A stretch of 64,000 bases of DNA from Sulfitobacter sp. LCG007 (GTDB taxonomy: Bacteria; Pseudomonadota; Alphaproteobacteria; Rhodobacterales; Rhodobacteraceae). Both the position numbers and the translations under genes were made by a program. Positions 7,754-16,489 of this stretch are shown here, one piece after another. Numbering within the stretch: position 1 is the first letter of the stretch; each line of letters begins with the position of its first letter. The stretch lies in assembly GCF_040801785.1 (NCBI RefSeq), contig NZ_CP161805.1, positions 992,001-1,056,000 of the forward strand, written 5' to 3'. The notes beneath the pieces are model-generated. The model searched no databases, was not told the origin of the DNA, and saw only the letters and a list, made by a program, of their open reading frames with translations.

Positions 7754-8547
7754 GCGACGGCACCGCGGAAGGTGCCTCTGGCGGCGGGGCCGTCCGCAAG
7801 GGCGTTCGGCTGACGCTCTGGGTACAGGTCGTGCTGGCGCTCCTGCTGGTGCTGTCACAGCTTCCCGACGGCCTGTTTCGCGGCGGTTTCGACCGGTTGT
7901 CGCTGCCCAGCGGGCCGGTCAGTCCGGGCGATCAGCAGCGACGGTTCCGCGAGGACGACGCGCGTCCCGAGTACCTCCAGCGCGAAGGGACGCCGGCCTT
8001 GCCGCCGACCGAGGACATGCCGTCGAGCCTCGATTTCAGCCTTCACGATGTCGAGGGTAGGGGCAGGGTGCTGCGCCTGATGGGGCGCATCCACGCCGGC
8101 GATACCGGGCGCTTCGCCGACTATCTCGAGACGCTCCAGACGCCGCCGGATCTGGTCGCGCTCAACAGCCCCGGTGGATCCGTGCAGGAGGCGCTCGAAC
8201 TCGGGCGGATGATACGTGAAAGGGAACTGGATACGGGGGTCCTGTCGGGCTCGATCTGCGCGTCGGCCTGTCCCTACGTCCTGGCGAGCGGCGTGGCGCG
8301 CATCGTTTCGCGTGGCGCGGCGGTGGGGATGCACCAGCATTTCTACGACGCCGAACCGCTTCTGCCGGTGTTCATGGTCGTCGAGAACATCCAGCGCGGG
8401 CAGGGGCGGACGATGGATCACCTCATCGACATGGGAGTCGACCCGGCCCTGATGCGCTATTCCCTCAACACGCCGCCCGAAGCGATCTACGTGCTGATCG
8501 AGGCCGAACTGACGCAAACCCGTCTGGCCACCGAGATGATCGACTGA
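7750..8547 (+). CDS. Membrane-anchored ClpP/crotonase-fold periplasmic protease-like protein
   Basis: A 265-residue protein with one N-terminal membrane segment (about 20-40) and a ClpP-like domain from about 105. LNSPGGSVQEALELG (138-152) is the oxyanion-loop motif of ClpP/SppA-type proteins. ICASACPYVLASG (169-181) places a candidate nucleophile, S172, between two cysteines (C170, C174), and MHQHFY (194-199) could supply the catalytic His. The two flanking cysteines could form a disulfide, in keeping with a periplasmic site. It overlaps the preceding membrane-protein gene by four bases. The pairing recalls, but is not the same as, the NfeD/stomatin protease pairs. Proteolytic activity is inferred from the motifs. 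Confidence 0.75.
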   Translation: MSDGTAEGASGGGAVRKGVRLTLWVQVVLALLLVLSQLPDGLFRGGFDRLSLPSGPVSPGDQQRRFREDDARPEYLQREGTPALPPTEDMPSSLDFSLHDVEGRGRVLRLMGRIHAGDTGRFADYLETLQTPPDLVALNSPGGSVQEALELGRMIRERELDTGVLSGSICASACPYVLASGVARIVSRGAAVGMHQHFYDAEPLLPVFMVVENIQRGQGRTMDHLIDMGVDPALMRYSLNTPPEAIYVLIEAELTQTRLATEMID

Positions 8548-8565
8548 GCGGGCGGCGCGACGGTG

Positions 8566-9387
8566 CTAGGCGTGCAGCACGAAGCTGCGCATGGAGACCG
8601 AACCAAGGTCGATGCCTTCGTTCATGAACAGCAGGGTATCGCCTGCATCGGACGCACCGGCCACACTCAGCGCCGGCAGGTAGTGATCGACGCTGGGATG
8701 GGCGATGCCCAGCAGCGAACCCCAGCCTTCCCGGTCGGCGAGGGCGGCGAGGTCGCGCGCCTCGAGCCTTTCGGCGAAGCGGCTGTCGAATTCCTCGGCC
8801 CAGTCGAGCGCCGCGCCGCCCGCACGCATCCGCCGCAGATTGTGCACGATGTTGCCGGATCCCAGGATCAGGACGCCGCGATCCCGGAGTTCGGACAGCG
8901 CCCGGCCGATCCCGAGATGCCAGTCGAGGTCCTTGTCCATGTCGATGGAAAGCTGGAACACCGGCACGTCGGCCTCGGGGTAGAGCTTGACCAGCACGCC
9001 CCAGGCGCCATGGTCGAGCCCCCAGCTTTCGTCGCCCTCCACATGGTGGCTGGCCAGCAGGCTCGCCACCTCGCGCGCGAGGTGCGGGGCGCCGCGAGCG
9101 GGATATTGCGCGGCGTAAAGCTGGGGCGGGAAGTTGTGGAAGTCATGTATCGTGCGCGGCAGGGCCGAGACATCCACAAGCGTCGTGCCCCGCGTCATCC
9201 AGTGGGCCGAGATGACGAGAATCGCCTGCGGGCGTGGCAGATTGCGCCCGAGCTCGGCCCAGCTTCGCGAATAGGCGTTGTCCTCGATGGCGTTCATCGG
9301 GCTGCCGTGGCCCAGAAAGACCAGCGGCATCCGGTCCGACCGCGTGAGGCTGTCCTTCAGGGTCTTCAGCGATCCGGCGATGGTCAT
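8566..9387 (-). CDS. ygiD: 4,5-DOPA dioxygenase extradiol family protein (YgiD-like)
   Basis: A 273-residue class III extradiol dioxygenase-like protein. FLGHGSP (H27), ISAHWMT (H62), GSGNIVHNLR and HPSVDHYLP carry the conserved zinc- or iron-binding histidines of the LigB/YgiD superfamily. YgiD cleaves L-DOPA to a betalamic-acid precursor in E. coli, but the physiological substrate in most bacteria is unknown. The length fits the family (about 260-270). The start is preceded by GGAGCGGGAAG. It is monocistronic, convergent with the protease-like gene and divergent from the thioredoxin-like gene. Confidence 0.88.
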   Translation of the reverse strand: MTIAGSLKTLKDSLTRSDRMPLVFLGHGSPMNAIEDNAYSRSWAELGRNLPRPQAILVISAHWMTRGTTLVDVSALPRTIHDFHNFPPQLYAAQYPARGAPHLAREVASLLASHHVEGDESWGLDHGAWGVLVKLYPEADVPVFQLSIDMDKDLDWHLGIGRALSELRDRGVLILGSGNIVHNLRRMRAGGAALDWAEEFDSRFAERLEARDLAALADREGWGSLLGIAHPSVDHYLPALSVAGASDAGDTLLFMNEGIDLGSVSMRSFVLHA

Positions 9388-9575
9388 GGCTTCCCGCTCC
9401 TTGGCATGGCTTCAATATGGGGCCCGCCGGACCGCCTGGGAAGGCAGGATCGGCCGCTCGGGCGTCCATGCACGAAGAGGGGGTGTGCGCCTGCGAAGAG
9501 GTCCGCACGTGCCGAGTTCCGCGAAAGGCCGGGCGGCGCTATGGTGGGGAAACGCAATCTTCAGGAGGATCGAGC

Positions 9576-10160
9576 ATGTGCGCCCAGACCGCCCCCGTCT
9601 GCGACTTCGACCGGCCCGCGCCGGATTTCTCGCTGCCCGCCACCGATGGCCGCACCTACGGCCTGGGCGACATCAGTGGCGAGAAGGGCACCGTCGTGAT
9701 GTTCATCTGCAACCACTGCCCCTATGTGCTGGGCGCGCTGGACCGGATCGTCGCCGATGCGCAGGCCCTGCAGGCCATGGGCATCGGGGTCGCGGCCATC
9801 TGTTCGAACGACGCGCGGGCCTATCCTGCGGACAGCTTCGAGAATATGAAGCGACTGGCGGAGGAGAGCGGCTTGCCCTTCCCCTACCTGCATGACGAAA
9901 GCCAGTCCGTGGCCCGCGCCTACGATGCCGCCTGCACGCCGGATTTCTTCGGCTACAACGCGGCGGGCGGTCTGCAATATCACGGCAGGCTCGATGCCTC
10001 GGGTCGCAATCCCGCGCCCGAAGATGCCCCGCGCGAGCTTTTGGATGCGATGGCACAGGTGGCGCGGACGGGCCGGGGACCCGAGGCACAGATCCGCTCC
10101 ATCGGCTGCTCGATCAAGTGGAAAGGCTCGGCGCGGGTCAGGCGGTTTCCGTCGTCGTGA
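9576..10160 (+). CDS. Thioredoxin-fold (AhpC/TSA-like) redox protein
   Basis: A 194-residue protein of the peroxiredoxin/thioredoxin superfamily without a signal peptide. APDFSLPATDG opens the fold. FICNHCPYV holds a CxxC pair (C-N-H-C) at the position of the thioredoxin active site, and a cis-Pro loop follows (CTPDFFG). Proteins with this CNHCPY signature are widespread as 'thioredoxin family proteins'; the partner is unknown. The ATG at 9576 has a strong AGGAGG seven bases upstream, so longer upstream starts are rejected. Its last 23 bases overlap the end of the convergent aroE-like gene. Confidence 0.85.
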   Translation: MCAQTAPVCDFDRPAPDFSLPATDGRTYGLGDISGEKGTVVMFICNHCPYVLGALDRIVADAQALQAMGIGVAAICSNDARAYPADSFENMKRLAEESGLPFPYLHDESQSVARAYDAACTPDFFGYNAAGGLQYHGRLDASGRNPAPEDAPRELLDAMAQVARTGRGPEAQIRSIGCSIKWKGSARVRRFPSS

Positions 10161-10989
10161 GCAGGGCTTCGCGCAGCGCGGCCTCGTCGAGCGGCGTTCC
10201 CGAGAACTCCTTCCAGGCGTGGACACCCTGCCAGAAGAAAAGCTCCCAGCCCGAGACGACGGAAAGTCCATGACGCGCGGCATCGCCGAGAAATTGCGTA
10301 TCGCTGGGCGTATAGACCGCATCGAAGGCCCATTGCGCGCCCGCGAGTGCCACAGCGTCGATGGGTGTGCCGCCATGGCCGACCATACCGACCGGGGTGC
10401 AGTTGATCACGCCGTCGACGCCGTGGGCGGCGGCTTCCGGCACCTCCGCCAGGATCACCCCGGCGTCCCCCGAGACGGCGCGGATCGCTTCGGCCAGTGA
10501 CGCCGCCTGTGCGCTGTCGCGATCCACGAGGCGGATCCGGGTCGCGCCAAGCCCCACCAGGGCGAAGGCCACGGCGCGTCCGACGCCGCCGCAGCCGATA
10601 ATGAGGACGCTGCCGGGCGGGGTTTCGCCTCTCACGGCGCGATAGGCCGACTGAAAGCCGGTGAAGTCGGTGTTGTGGCCGACCGGTCCGCCGGGCTCGA
10701 AGAGCACGGTATTGACCGCACCCATGGCCCGCACGAGCGGATCCTCGATGCGCACCATTTTCGCCGCCACTTCCTTGTAGGGGTAGGTGATGTTGACCCC
10801 GCGATACCCTTCGGGGGCGCAGCTGTCGAAGACCGTCCGGAAATCCTGATCCCGCGCCCGCGGCACCAGCCGGTCGTAGCGCACCTCGATGCCGCTCTGA
10901 CGCCCGGCCAGCCGATGCAGCAGCGGCGCGCGCGATTGTGCGATGTTGTCCCCTATCAGGCCGAGGATCAGCCTGTCTTCGGCCGTCAT
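10138..10989 (-). CDS. Shikimate dehydrogenase-family protein (AroE-like, non-canonical site)
   Basis: A 283-residue AroE-fold oxidoreductase: an N-terminal substrate domain, a Rossmann domain with IGCGGVGRAVAFALVGLG (from about 129), and the closing helix. The catalytic Lys/Asp pair is present as K72 (NITYPYKE) and D108 (NTDFTGF). The substrate-binding SxS motif, usually SLSP, reads SRAP (19-22), so the second Ser is Ala, and NVTIPHK reads NITYPYK. These features point to the AroE-like or quinate/shikimate subclass rather than the strict biosynthetic enzyme. Other aro genes are absent nearby. The substrate could be shikimate, quinate or a related hydroxy acid. Confidence 0.8.
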   Translation of the reverse strand: MTAEDRLILGLIGDNIAQSRAPLLHRLAGRQSGIEVRYDRLVPRARDQDFRTVFDSCAPEGYRGVNITYPYKEVAAKMVRIEDPLVRAMGAVNTVLFEPGGPVGHNTDFTGFQSAYRAVRGETPPGSVLIIGCGGVGRAVAFALVGLGATRIRLVDRDSAQAASLAEAIRAVSGDAGVILAEVPEAAAHGVDGVINCTPVGMVGHGGTPIDAVALAGAQWAFDAVYTPSDTQFLGDAARHGLSVVSGWELFFWQGVHAWKEFSGTPLDEAALREALLTTTETA

Positions 10990-11054
10990 GTCAGGTCTTT
11001 CCGCTTGCGCCCTTCATGCATCGCGACAGGCAAGACCAGATGCGGCGGCCTCGG

Positions 11055-12296
11055 TCAAGGCACGAGCGCGGCGATGCTCGCCCGGTCCGGAAAGCAGGTT
11101 TCGGCCCGCCCGTTGGCCGCCTGCCAGCGCCCGATCGAGCGGCGGGTCCGGAAGCCCGGCAGGCCGTCCGCGCCGCCGACGTCATGGCCCAGAGCCTCGA
11201 GCCCGCGCTGGAGGCGGGCTATGTCGGAGCGGTAGAGATCGTCTATGGGCTGCCATTGGGCCGCGAAGGCCTTCGAACCGAAGGCGATCCGGTCGCCCAC
11301 ATGGCCAACGAACAGCGCATAGAGGTCGGAGGTGTTGTACTCCTTCAGCACGTAGAAATTCGGCGTGACGACAAAGGCCGGCCCGAGCCGGCCGGCCGGC
11401 ATCATCAGGTAACCTTCCGCTGCGCGTTCATGGGCAGGAAAGTCGCGACCTCCCGTCCGGCGGATCCCCATCGCCTCCCAGTCCGAGATGGCCCGGCCCT
11501 GATCGGGGCCCTCGAGGGCGCAGGAGACGTCCGGCGGCACGATGACCTCGAAGCCCCAGTCCCGTCCCGCCACCCAGCCGTGGCGGTCGAGGTAGGTCGC
11601 GATCGAGGCGATCGTGTCGGCATCCGAGCGCCAGATGTCCGCGCGCCCGTCGCCATCGCCGTCCGTCGCATATGCAAGGAAGTTCGAGGGCATGAACTGC
11701 GGCTGCCCCAGTGCACCCGCCTGGCTGCTTTTCATCAGGGCCTCGGGGATGTGGCGCGCCTCGGCGATCTGCAGCGCCGCGACCAGTTCGCCGGCGAAAT
11801 AGTCCCGGCGAAGCCCCATGAATCCACGTGTGGCCAGAACCCGGAAGACGTCATGCGCGATGGCGGCCCTTCCGTATGCGCTTTCCCGGCCCCAGATTCC
11901 GAGAACGATATGTCCCGGCACGCCGGAGCTGCGCTCGGTCTCTGCCAGCAGGGCGGCGTGGCGCGTGGCCATCCTGCGACCCTCCGAGGCTGCTGCTTCG
12001 ACGATGCCCGGCGCGAAATAGGCTGCCGGAGCGCCGAACTCCGCCTGCCGCTGCCGGCGCGGCGCGTCGGGGTCGCTGCCGGGCGGCATGAGGCCGGGCA
12101 GGTCCCAGTCAAGCGTGACGCTCTCGAAGGCGCCGTCGAAGATGCTTCGCGACACCCCGGCGGCCTCGGCAGCGGGCCGGACGTCCGTTTCGAGCCATGT
12201 CCGGAACTGCGCCTCGACCTCCGCCCGGCTCTGGGCGTTTGCGGCGGAACACAGGACGGTTGCCACCAGGACAGAAAGCAAGCGCGCGTACATCAT
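11055..12296 (-). CDS. Lytic murein transglycosylase (MltB-type) with C-terminal peptidoglycan-binding domain
   Basis: A 413-residue exported enzyme. A signal peptide (1-21, ending in NAQ) is followed by a family-3 lytic transglycosylase domain; GIWGRESAYGR carries the catalytic E138. LGQPQFMPSNFLAYATDGDGDG is the conserved substrate-groove region. A peptidoglycan-binding helical domain lies at about 355-410 (DIARLQRGLEALGHDVGGAD). It cleaves the MurNAc-GlcNAc bond with 1,6-anhydro product formation during wall remodelling. No lipobox Cys is seen at the signal-peptide cleavage point, so it is probably soluble in the periplasm. It lies 65 bases downstream of nothing related on this strand except the outer-membrane gene 34 bases upstream. 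Confidence 0.9.
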   Translation of the reverse strand: MMYARLLSVLVATVLCSAANAQSRAEVEAQFRTWLETDVRPAAEAAGVSRSIFDGAFESVTLDWDLPGLMPPGSDPDAPRRQRQAEFGAPAAYFAPGIVEAAASEGRRMATRHAALLAETERSSGVPGHIVLGIWGRESAYGRAAIAHDVFRVLATRGFMGLRRDYFAGELVAALQIAEARHIPEALMKSSQAGALGQPQFMPSNFLAYATDGDGDGRADIWRSDADTIASIATYLDRHGWVAGRDWGFEVIVPPDVSCALEGPDQGRAISDWEAMGIRRTGGRDFPAHERAAEGYLMMPAGRLGPAFVVTPNFYVLKEYNTSDLYALFVGHVGDRIAFGSKAFAAQWQPIDDLYRSDIARLQRGLEALGHDVGGADGLPGFRTRRSIGRWQAANGRAETCFPDRASIAALVP

Positions 12297-12330
12297 TGAC
12301 GGGCCGGATCCGTCGCAGGACCGCCTGGGG

Positions 12331-13137
12331 CTATTTCGGGAAGAGAAGCGTCACGAAGGCGCGCAGGCCCAGTCCCTCGGGTCCGCCCGGAGGGCTGTCG
12401 GCCCACCAGCGCAGGCCTCCGCCGACGCTGATCGGCTGATTGCCCGCAGTCAGCAGTTTCGAGACCGACAGGTTGATGGGCACCGACCATTCCTCCGCCT
12501 TCCAATCGTAGCTCGCCTCCGTGTTGAGTGCCGTCGTCCATGCCGTGGCAGTCGTATAGGAAACGAAGGGCTGCAGGAAGGTGCTGGAGAAATCGGCGCG
12601 GTCGTCATCGCCGGCCACCGACCAGAGATGGTTGGCCAGAACGCCGTAGGTCCAGGGGCCGCCCTGCCTGAGCGCGACCGCCGTGGGGCCGATCCCCCAT
12701 TTCTCGGACCCGAGTGTGTCCTCGGTGGCGGTGGGCAGCGAAAAGACCGGGCCGACGCCCCAGATCAGACCGGAAGGACCGGCTTGCTTGGGCGAGAAGA
12801 AGAGGCTCGCCACCGTGTCGCCAAGCCCGTCGTCCGAACCGGAATCGCCGAAGACATCGTTCTGGCTTATCACCGGCAGGATGACGCGGACGATCATGTT
12901 CCAGTCGTCGCTGATCGAGATCGGGATCACCGGCTGGATGTTCAGCAGGTAGCGATGGCCGTCGTCTGGCCCGAAGCCCTCGTCGTAGTTGAGCTGGAAG
13001 GGCACGCTGATCAGCGAGGCGATCGGGTTGCTGAGTTTCTTGGCCAGCTCCTGGGAATCGCTCTGCGCCAGCGCCACGTTCCACCAAAGGGATGCGAGGG
13101 CACATGCCGTGGCAACCCGTTGCGCAAGTGGTGTCAT
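12331..13137 (-). CDS. Outer-membrane beta-barrel 'transporter' family protein (phenol MetA-deg-like)
   Basis: A 268-residue protein with a signal peptide (1-24, cleavage after ALA) and alternating-hydrophobicity strands ending in an aromatic/hydrophobic C terminus (AFVTLLFPK), as expected for an outer-membrane barrel. The opening LAKKLSNPIASLISVPFQLNYD is the hallmark of the proteins often annotated as neuromedin-U-like or MetA-pathway transporters. The true cargo is unknown. GGAGG lies nine bases before the ATG. It is transcribed away from the deacetylase gene, and the lytic transglycosylase gene follows 34 bases downstream. Confidence 0.8.
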   Translation of the reverse strand: MTPLAQRVATACALASLWWNVALAQSDSQELAKKLSNPIASLISVPFQLNYDEGFGPDDGHRYLLNIQPVIPISISDDWNMIVRVILPVISQNDVFGDSGSDDGLGDTVASLFFSPKQAGPSGLIWGVGPVFSLPTATEDTLGSEKWGIGPTAVALRQGGPWTYGVLANHLWSVAGDDDRADFSSTFLQPFVSYTTATAWTTALNTEASYDWKAEEWSVPINLSVSKLLTAGNQPISVGGGLRWWADSPPGGPEGLGLRAFVTLLFPK

Positions 13138-13382
13138 GCGACGATCCTCCCTTGGCCGAAGCCCCGATGCGGCGCGGCTCGTGGGCCAGGCCGGCCCTTG
13201 TAGGCGGCGCGGCAGATTCCCCTCGATACAACCCTAAGGCTGTGTCGTCCTCATTCATAGCGTAAACCGAACGCCGACCGGGCATCTTCGGTCCCGGCTC
13301 TTACAGGGCGTCGCTGCCTGCCGGTCGGGTTCGGACATTCCCGGGCTTGGGTCTCGCCTTTCGCTGTGCTATCGGCTGCCCG

Positions 13383-14153
13383 ATGGCGACATGGGCGGAC
13401 CTGGACAAAGAGCTGGAAAAGTGGCGGGCCTGCGGTCGAAGGCCCGGATTCTGGTGGCGTGACGACGATCTGACAGGGCCGACGCCAGCGCTCGACCGGC
13501 TTCTTGGCATCGCCGGCAGGCGCCGGGTGCCGCTTCACCTGGCGGTCATCCCGGCCCGTATCGCGCCCGATCTCGCAAGGCGTCTCGCGTCCGAGCCGGA
13601 GGCGTGGGTCATGCAGCACGGCCTGGCGCATATCAATCACGAGCCGAAAGGCCGGGGCGCGTCCGAGGTCGGCGAGTCCCGCTCAGTCTCGCAGAAGTTG
13701 CAGGATCTGCGCAGCGGGTGGGCCAGGCTCTTGGCCGCGCGGCTGCCCCGGACCTTGCCCGCTTTCGCGGCGCCGTGGAATCGCATCTCCGACGACGCGG
13801 TGGCCGTGATGCCCGACGTCGGCTACCGCATCCTGTCGACGAGCCATGCACGGCAGCAGGCATTCGCCGCCCCGGGCCTGCGGCAGGTGAACATCCATCT
13901 CGACCCGACCCGGTGGAAGGGCGGTGCGGCATTCCGCGGCGAGGAGCGGTCTCTGGAAATTCTGGTCACGCATCTGCGGCAGCGCCGCACGGGCGAGGTC
14001 GACGCCGATGAACCCACGGGGTTGCTGACCCACCACCTGCAGACCGACGAGCCGACCTGGAACTTCGTCGAAGCGCTGATCGACAGGCTGACCCATGCCG
14101 AAGCGGGCCGCTGGGAGCGGCTCGACGACATGATCCCGGCAGAGGTGGCCTGA
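13383..14153 (+). CDS. Polysaccharide deacetylase-family (NodB-like) protein
   Basis: A 256-residue cytoplasmic protein with a carbohydrate-esterase-4-like layout. FWWRDDD (24-30) gives the catalytic and metal-binding Asp residues, and MQHGLAHINHEP (78-88) gives an HxxxH pair (H79, H83). FAAPWNRI resembles motif 3. No signal peptide is seen, so it may act on a cytoplasmic or membrane-linked glycan precursor. ATG 13383 is preferred to an in-frame TTG at 13347, though neither has a clear ribosome-binding site. A GNAT acetyltransferase gene starts two bases after its stop, so the two probably form a functional pair. Confidence 0.75.
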   Translation: MATWADLDKELEKWRACGRRPGFWWRDDDLTGPTPALDRLLGIAGRRRVPLHLAVIPARIAPDLARRLASEPEAWVMQHGLAHINHEPKGRGASEVGESRSVSQKLQDLRSGWARLLAARLPRTLPAFAAPWNRISDDAVAVMPDVGYRILSTSHARQQAFAAPGLRQVNIHLDPTRWKGGAAFRGEERSLEILVTHLRQRRTGEVDADEPTGLLTHHLQTDEPTWNFVEALIDRLTHAEAGRWERLDDMIPAEVA

Positions 14154-14155
14154 GC

Positions 14156-15007
14156 GTGGTCGATGTCCGCTTTGCGCGTCCGGAGGAACGCGAGGCAGTC
14201 GCGGCGTTCATGCAAGAGGTCTTTCCCCGCGCGAAATGGTCCATCGACGGATGGCGCAGGCTGCTGTCTGGACGCTGGAGCGGGCCGGAGGGACCCTATG
14301 CCATCCTCGCCTGCGACGGGGCGAGGATCGCGGGGGTGCTGGGGATCGTGAGCGCCACGCGTCCGAGCGCCACCGGCGACAGGAAGACCGCGAACATGAC
14401 CTCCTGGTACGTGCTCAAACCCTATCGGGGGCAGGGGCTGGGCCATCGGATGATCGCGCTTGCCTGTTCGGATCCCGCCGTGACGGTGACGAACTTCACC
14501 TCCTCGGCCAACGCGGTCGACGTGGTGCAAAGTGCCGGCCTGTCGGTGCTCGACCGCGAGCGCTTCATATGGCGTCCGCGTGCAACGGCGCGGCCCCTTC
14601 CTGTCAGGGACGCGCCCGCCGGGGACGGTCTGCCGCCCCGAAGCATGCGCATCCTGGAAGACCACCGGGGACTCGGGCTCGCGCCCCATGTGGTCGAGAC
14701 GCCCGATGGGCCCTGCCTGCTGCTGATCTCGCGCCAGAGACGCTCTGACGCGTACGAAAGCTGGGAGGTCTGCCACCTGAGCGATCGCGCGATCTTTGCC
14801 GCCCACGACAGGGCGATTGCGGACAGCCTGCTGCCCGGCTCCGGTGCGGTGCTGTCCTGCGACAGCCGTCTTGTAGACGGAGCCGCTGAGATGGACGCAG
14901 TCGAGGCGCTTTCGGTGCCGAGGTTCTATTCGACGGGCGCGATGGCGCCCGCCGAGGTCGATCCGCTTTACTCCGAGGTGGTGCTGTTGAACATGAAGCT
15001 CGCCTGA
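14156..15007 (+). CDS. GNAT-family N-acyltransferase
   Basis: A 283-residue protein. The first half is a GNAT domain with the acetyl-CoA loop YRGQGLGHRMI (about 84-94), following a strand that ends in WYVL. The second half (about 150-283) is a further alpha/beta region whose role I cannot name; it resembles the second lobe seen in some glycan or lipid acetyltransferases. Translation starts at GTG 14156, two bases after the deacetylase stop, so it is coupled. Pairing with a NodB-like deacetylase suggests de-N-acetylation and re-acylation of an amino sugar, but this is inference. Confidence 0.75.
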   Translation: MVDVRFARPEEREAVAAFMQEVFPRAKWSIDGWRRLLSGRWSGPEGPYAILACDGARIAGVLGIVSATRPSATGDRKTANMTSWYVLKPYRGQGLGHRMIALACSDPAVTVTNFTSSANAVDVVQSAGLSVLDRERFIWRPRATARPLPVRDAPAGDGLPPRSMRILEDHRGLGLAPHVVETPDGPCLLLISRQRRSDAYESWEVCHLSDRAIFAAHDRAIADSLLPGSGAVLSCDSRLVDGAAEMDAVEALSVPRFYSTGAMAPAEVDPLYSEVVLLNMKLA

Positions 15008-15045
15008 TCCCGCGCCGTCTGGCCCCTTGGCTTCCCCTACGCTGT

Positions 15046-16077
15046 TCAATGCCCCAGCAAAGCGACGCCCAGCAGGACGAACATGGCGATGAATGCCGTC
15101 TCGGCCACGATCAGCAGGATGGCCTGTCCTCCCACCTCGAGGATGCGCTTGAGCGAGGTTTTCATCCCGACCGCTGCGATCGAGATCAGGAGCGCCCAGC
15201 GGCTGAGCGATGACAGGGCCGATACAAGGACGTCCGGGATCAGTCCGAGCGAGTTCAGCAGCGCGAAGAACAGGAAGCCGACCACGAAGAACGGCAGGAT
15301 CGGCGGGCGCGTGCCGGTCTCGGCGCCTTGCGCGTTGCGCCGGGCGAGGATCGAGATCACAAGCACGACAGGGGCGAGCATCGCTACGCGGATCAGCTTG
15401 ACCAGCGTGGCCACCTCGCCGGTTTCGTCCGACACGGAAAATCCCGCGCCGACGACCTGAGCGACATCGTGGATCGTGCCGCCGAGGAACACGCCGGATA
15501 CTTCGTCGCTGAAGTCGAAGAGCTCGGTCAGGATCGGATAGGCGATCATCGCGAGCGTCGACAGTACGGTGACCGACAGCACCGTGAAGATCAGGTTGCG
15601 CTCGGAGTGCTCGTTCTTCGGCAGGACGGCCGAGATCGCCATCGCCGCCGACGCGCCGCAGATCGCCACCGATCCGCCCGTCAGCAGGCCGAACCGCCAG
15701 CCCCGGCCCAGCACCTTCGCTGCCAGCAGGCCGAAGAGGATCGTCAGGATCACCGCCGCCACCACGACGGCGATAAGCTGCGGGCCGAGCGCGACGATCA
15801 GTTCGACAGAAATCCGCGCGCCCAGCAGCGCCACCCCGGTCCGCAAAACGGTGCGGGCCGTGAATTCGATGCCTTCCCTGCAGGCGCCTTCCTCGGACAG
15901 GAAATGAAATGCGATTCCCAGCAGCAGCGCCATGAGCATGGCCGGTGCGCCGTAGTGTTCCGAGAGGAATTGTGCCGCCACGGCGACCACGGCGGAAACC
16001 AGAAAGCCCTGACCGTTGGCACGCAGGAACGCTCCGATTCCGGCGATCGATTGTCTTGAGGCCTCGGTCGCCTGCAT
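15046..16077 (-). CDS. YeiH/UPF0324-family (PSE) putative sulfate exporter
   Basis: A 343-residue integral membrane protein with about ten hydrophobic helices. LLTGGSVAICGASAAMAISAVLP and GGTIHDVAQVVGAGF are the two conserved re-entrant-type motifs of the putative sulfate exporter family. The length is right for YeiH proteins when translation starts at ATG 16077 (MQATEASRQ); the reading frame stays open upstream to 16293, but that part looks non-coding. A LysR regulator often accompanies yeiH; none is present here. Cargo is assigned by family only. Confidence 0.85.
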   Translation of the reverse strand: MQATEASRQSIAGIGAFLRANGQGFLVSAVVAVAAQFLSEHYGAPAMLMALLLGIAFHFLSEEGACREGIEFTARTVLRTGVALLGARISVELIVALGPQLIAVVVAAVILTILFGLLAAKVLGRGWRFGLLTGGSVAICGASAAMAISAVLPKNEHSERNLIFTVLSVTVLSTLAMIAYPILTELFDFSDEVSGVFLGGTIHDVAQVVGAGFSVSDETGEVATLVKLIRVAMLAPVVLVISILARRNAQGAETGTRPPILPFFVVGFLFFALLNSLGLIPDVLVSALSSLSRWALLISIAAVGMKTSLKRILEVGGQAILLIVAETAFIAMFVLLGVALLGH

Positions 16078-16489
16078 CGTTTCAACACCTTTCACTCCTG
16101 CACGCCGCCGGTCATTGTACCGCCGGTCGTCGTTTCCCCGGGCGCATTGCCCTCGACGGGAACAGCGCTGTGGCGGGCGCCACGCCTGAAGGGACATCCG
16201 GCCACGATCCGGACCCGCCACGCAGTCGCCCGAGTTGCGTCCGTCCGCCCGCGGCTGGCCCCCTCTGTGACGCACGGCTGAATGCGCGTCCATGGTCGAA
16301 AGCCAAAAGGTCGCCGCCTTGCGACCGAGTGGCCATCATCTGCCCGGACGGTTCCAGGCCGCCGTCGATGCCTGCCCGATGATGCCGTCGCGCCTGTCGG
16401 TCCGGAGTTCCTGCGGCGCCGAGGACCTGCTGCTTCGCCTTCCTCGGGGCGATCATTGCCGGGTTGGGGAGGATGGCTTCGCGGCGCGC
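16078..16489. other. Gene-less stretch between the YeiH-like and GMC oxidoreductase genes
   Basis: About 410 GC-rich bases. Open frames cross it on both strands, but none shows domain motifs or a ribosome-binding site. It should hold the promoter of the YeiH-like gene and the 3' end of the GMC transcript. I see no convincing terminator or repeat. Confidence 0.4.

Noticed and set aside
16078-16489. A possible regulator gene beside the YeiH-like transporter.
   Set aside because: No helix-turn-helix or other motif is seen in any frame of this stretch.
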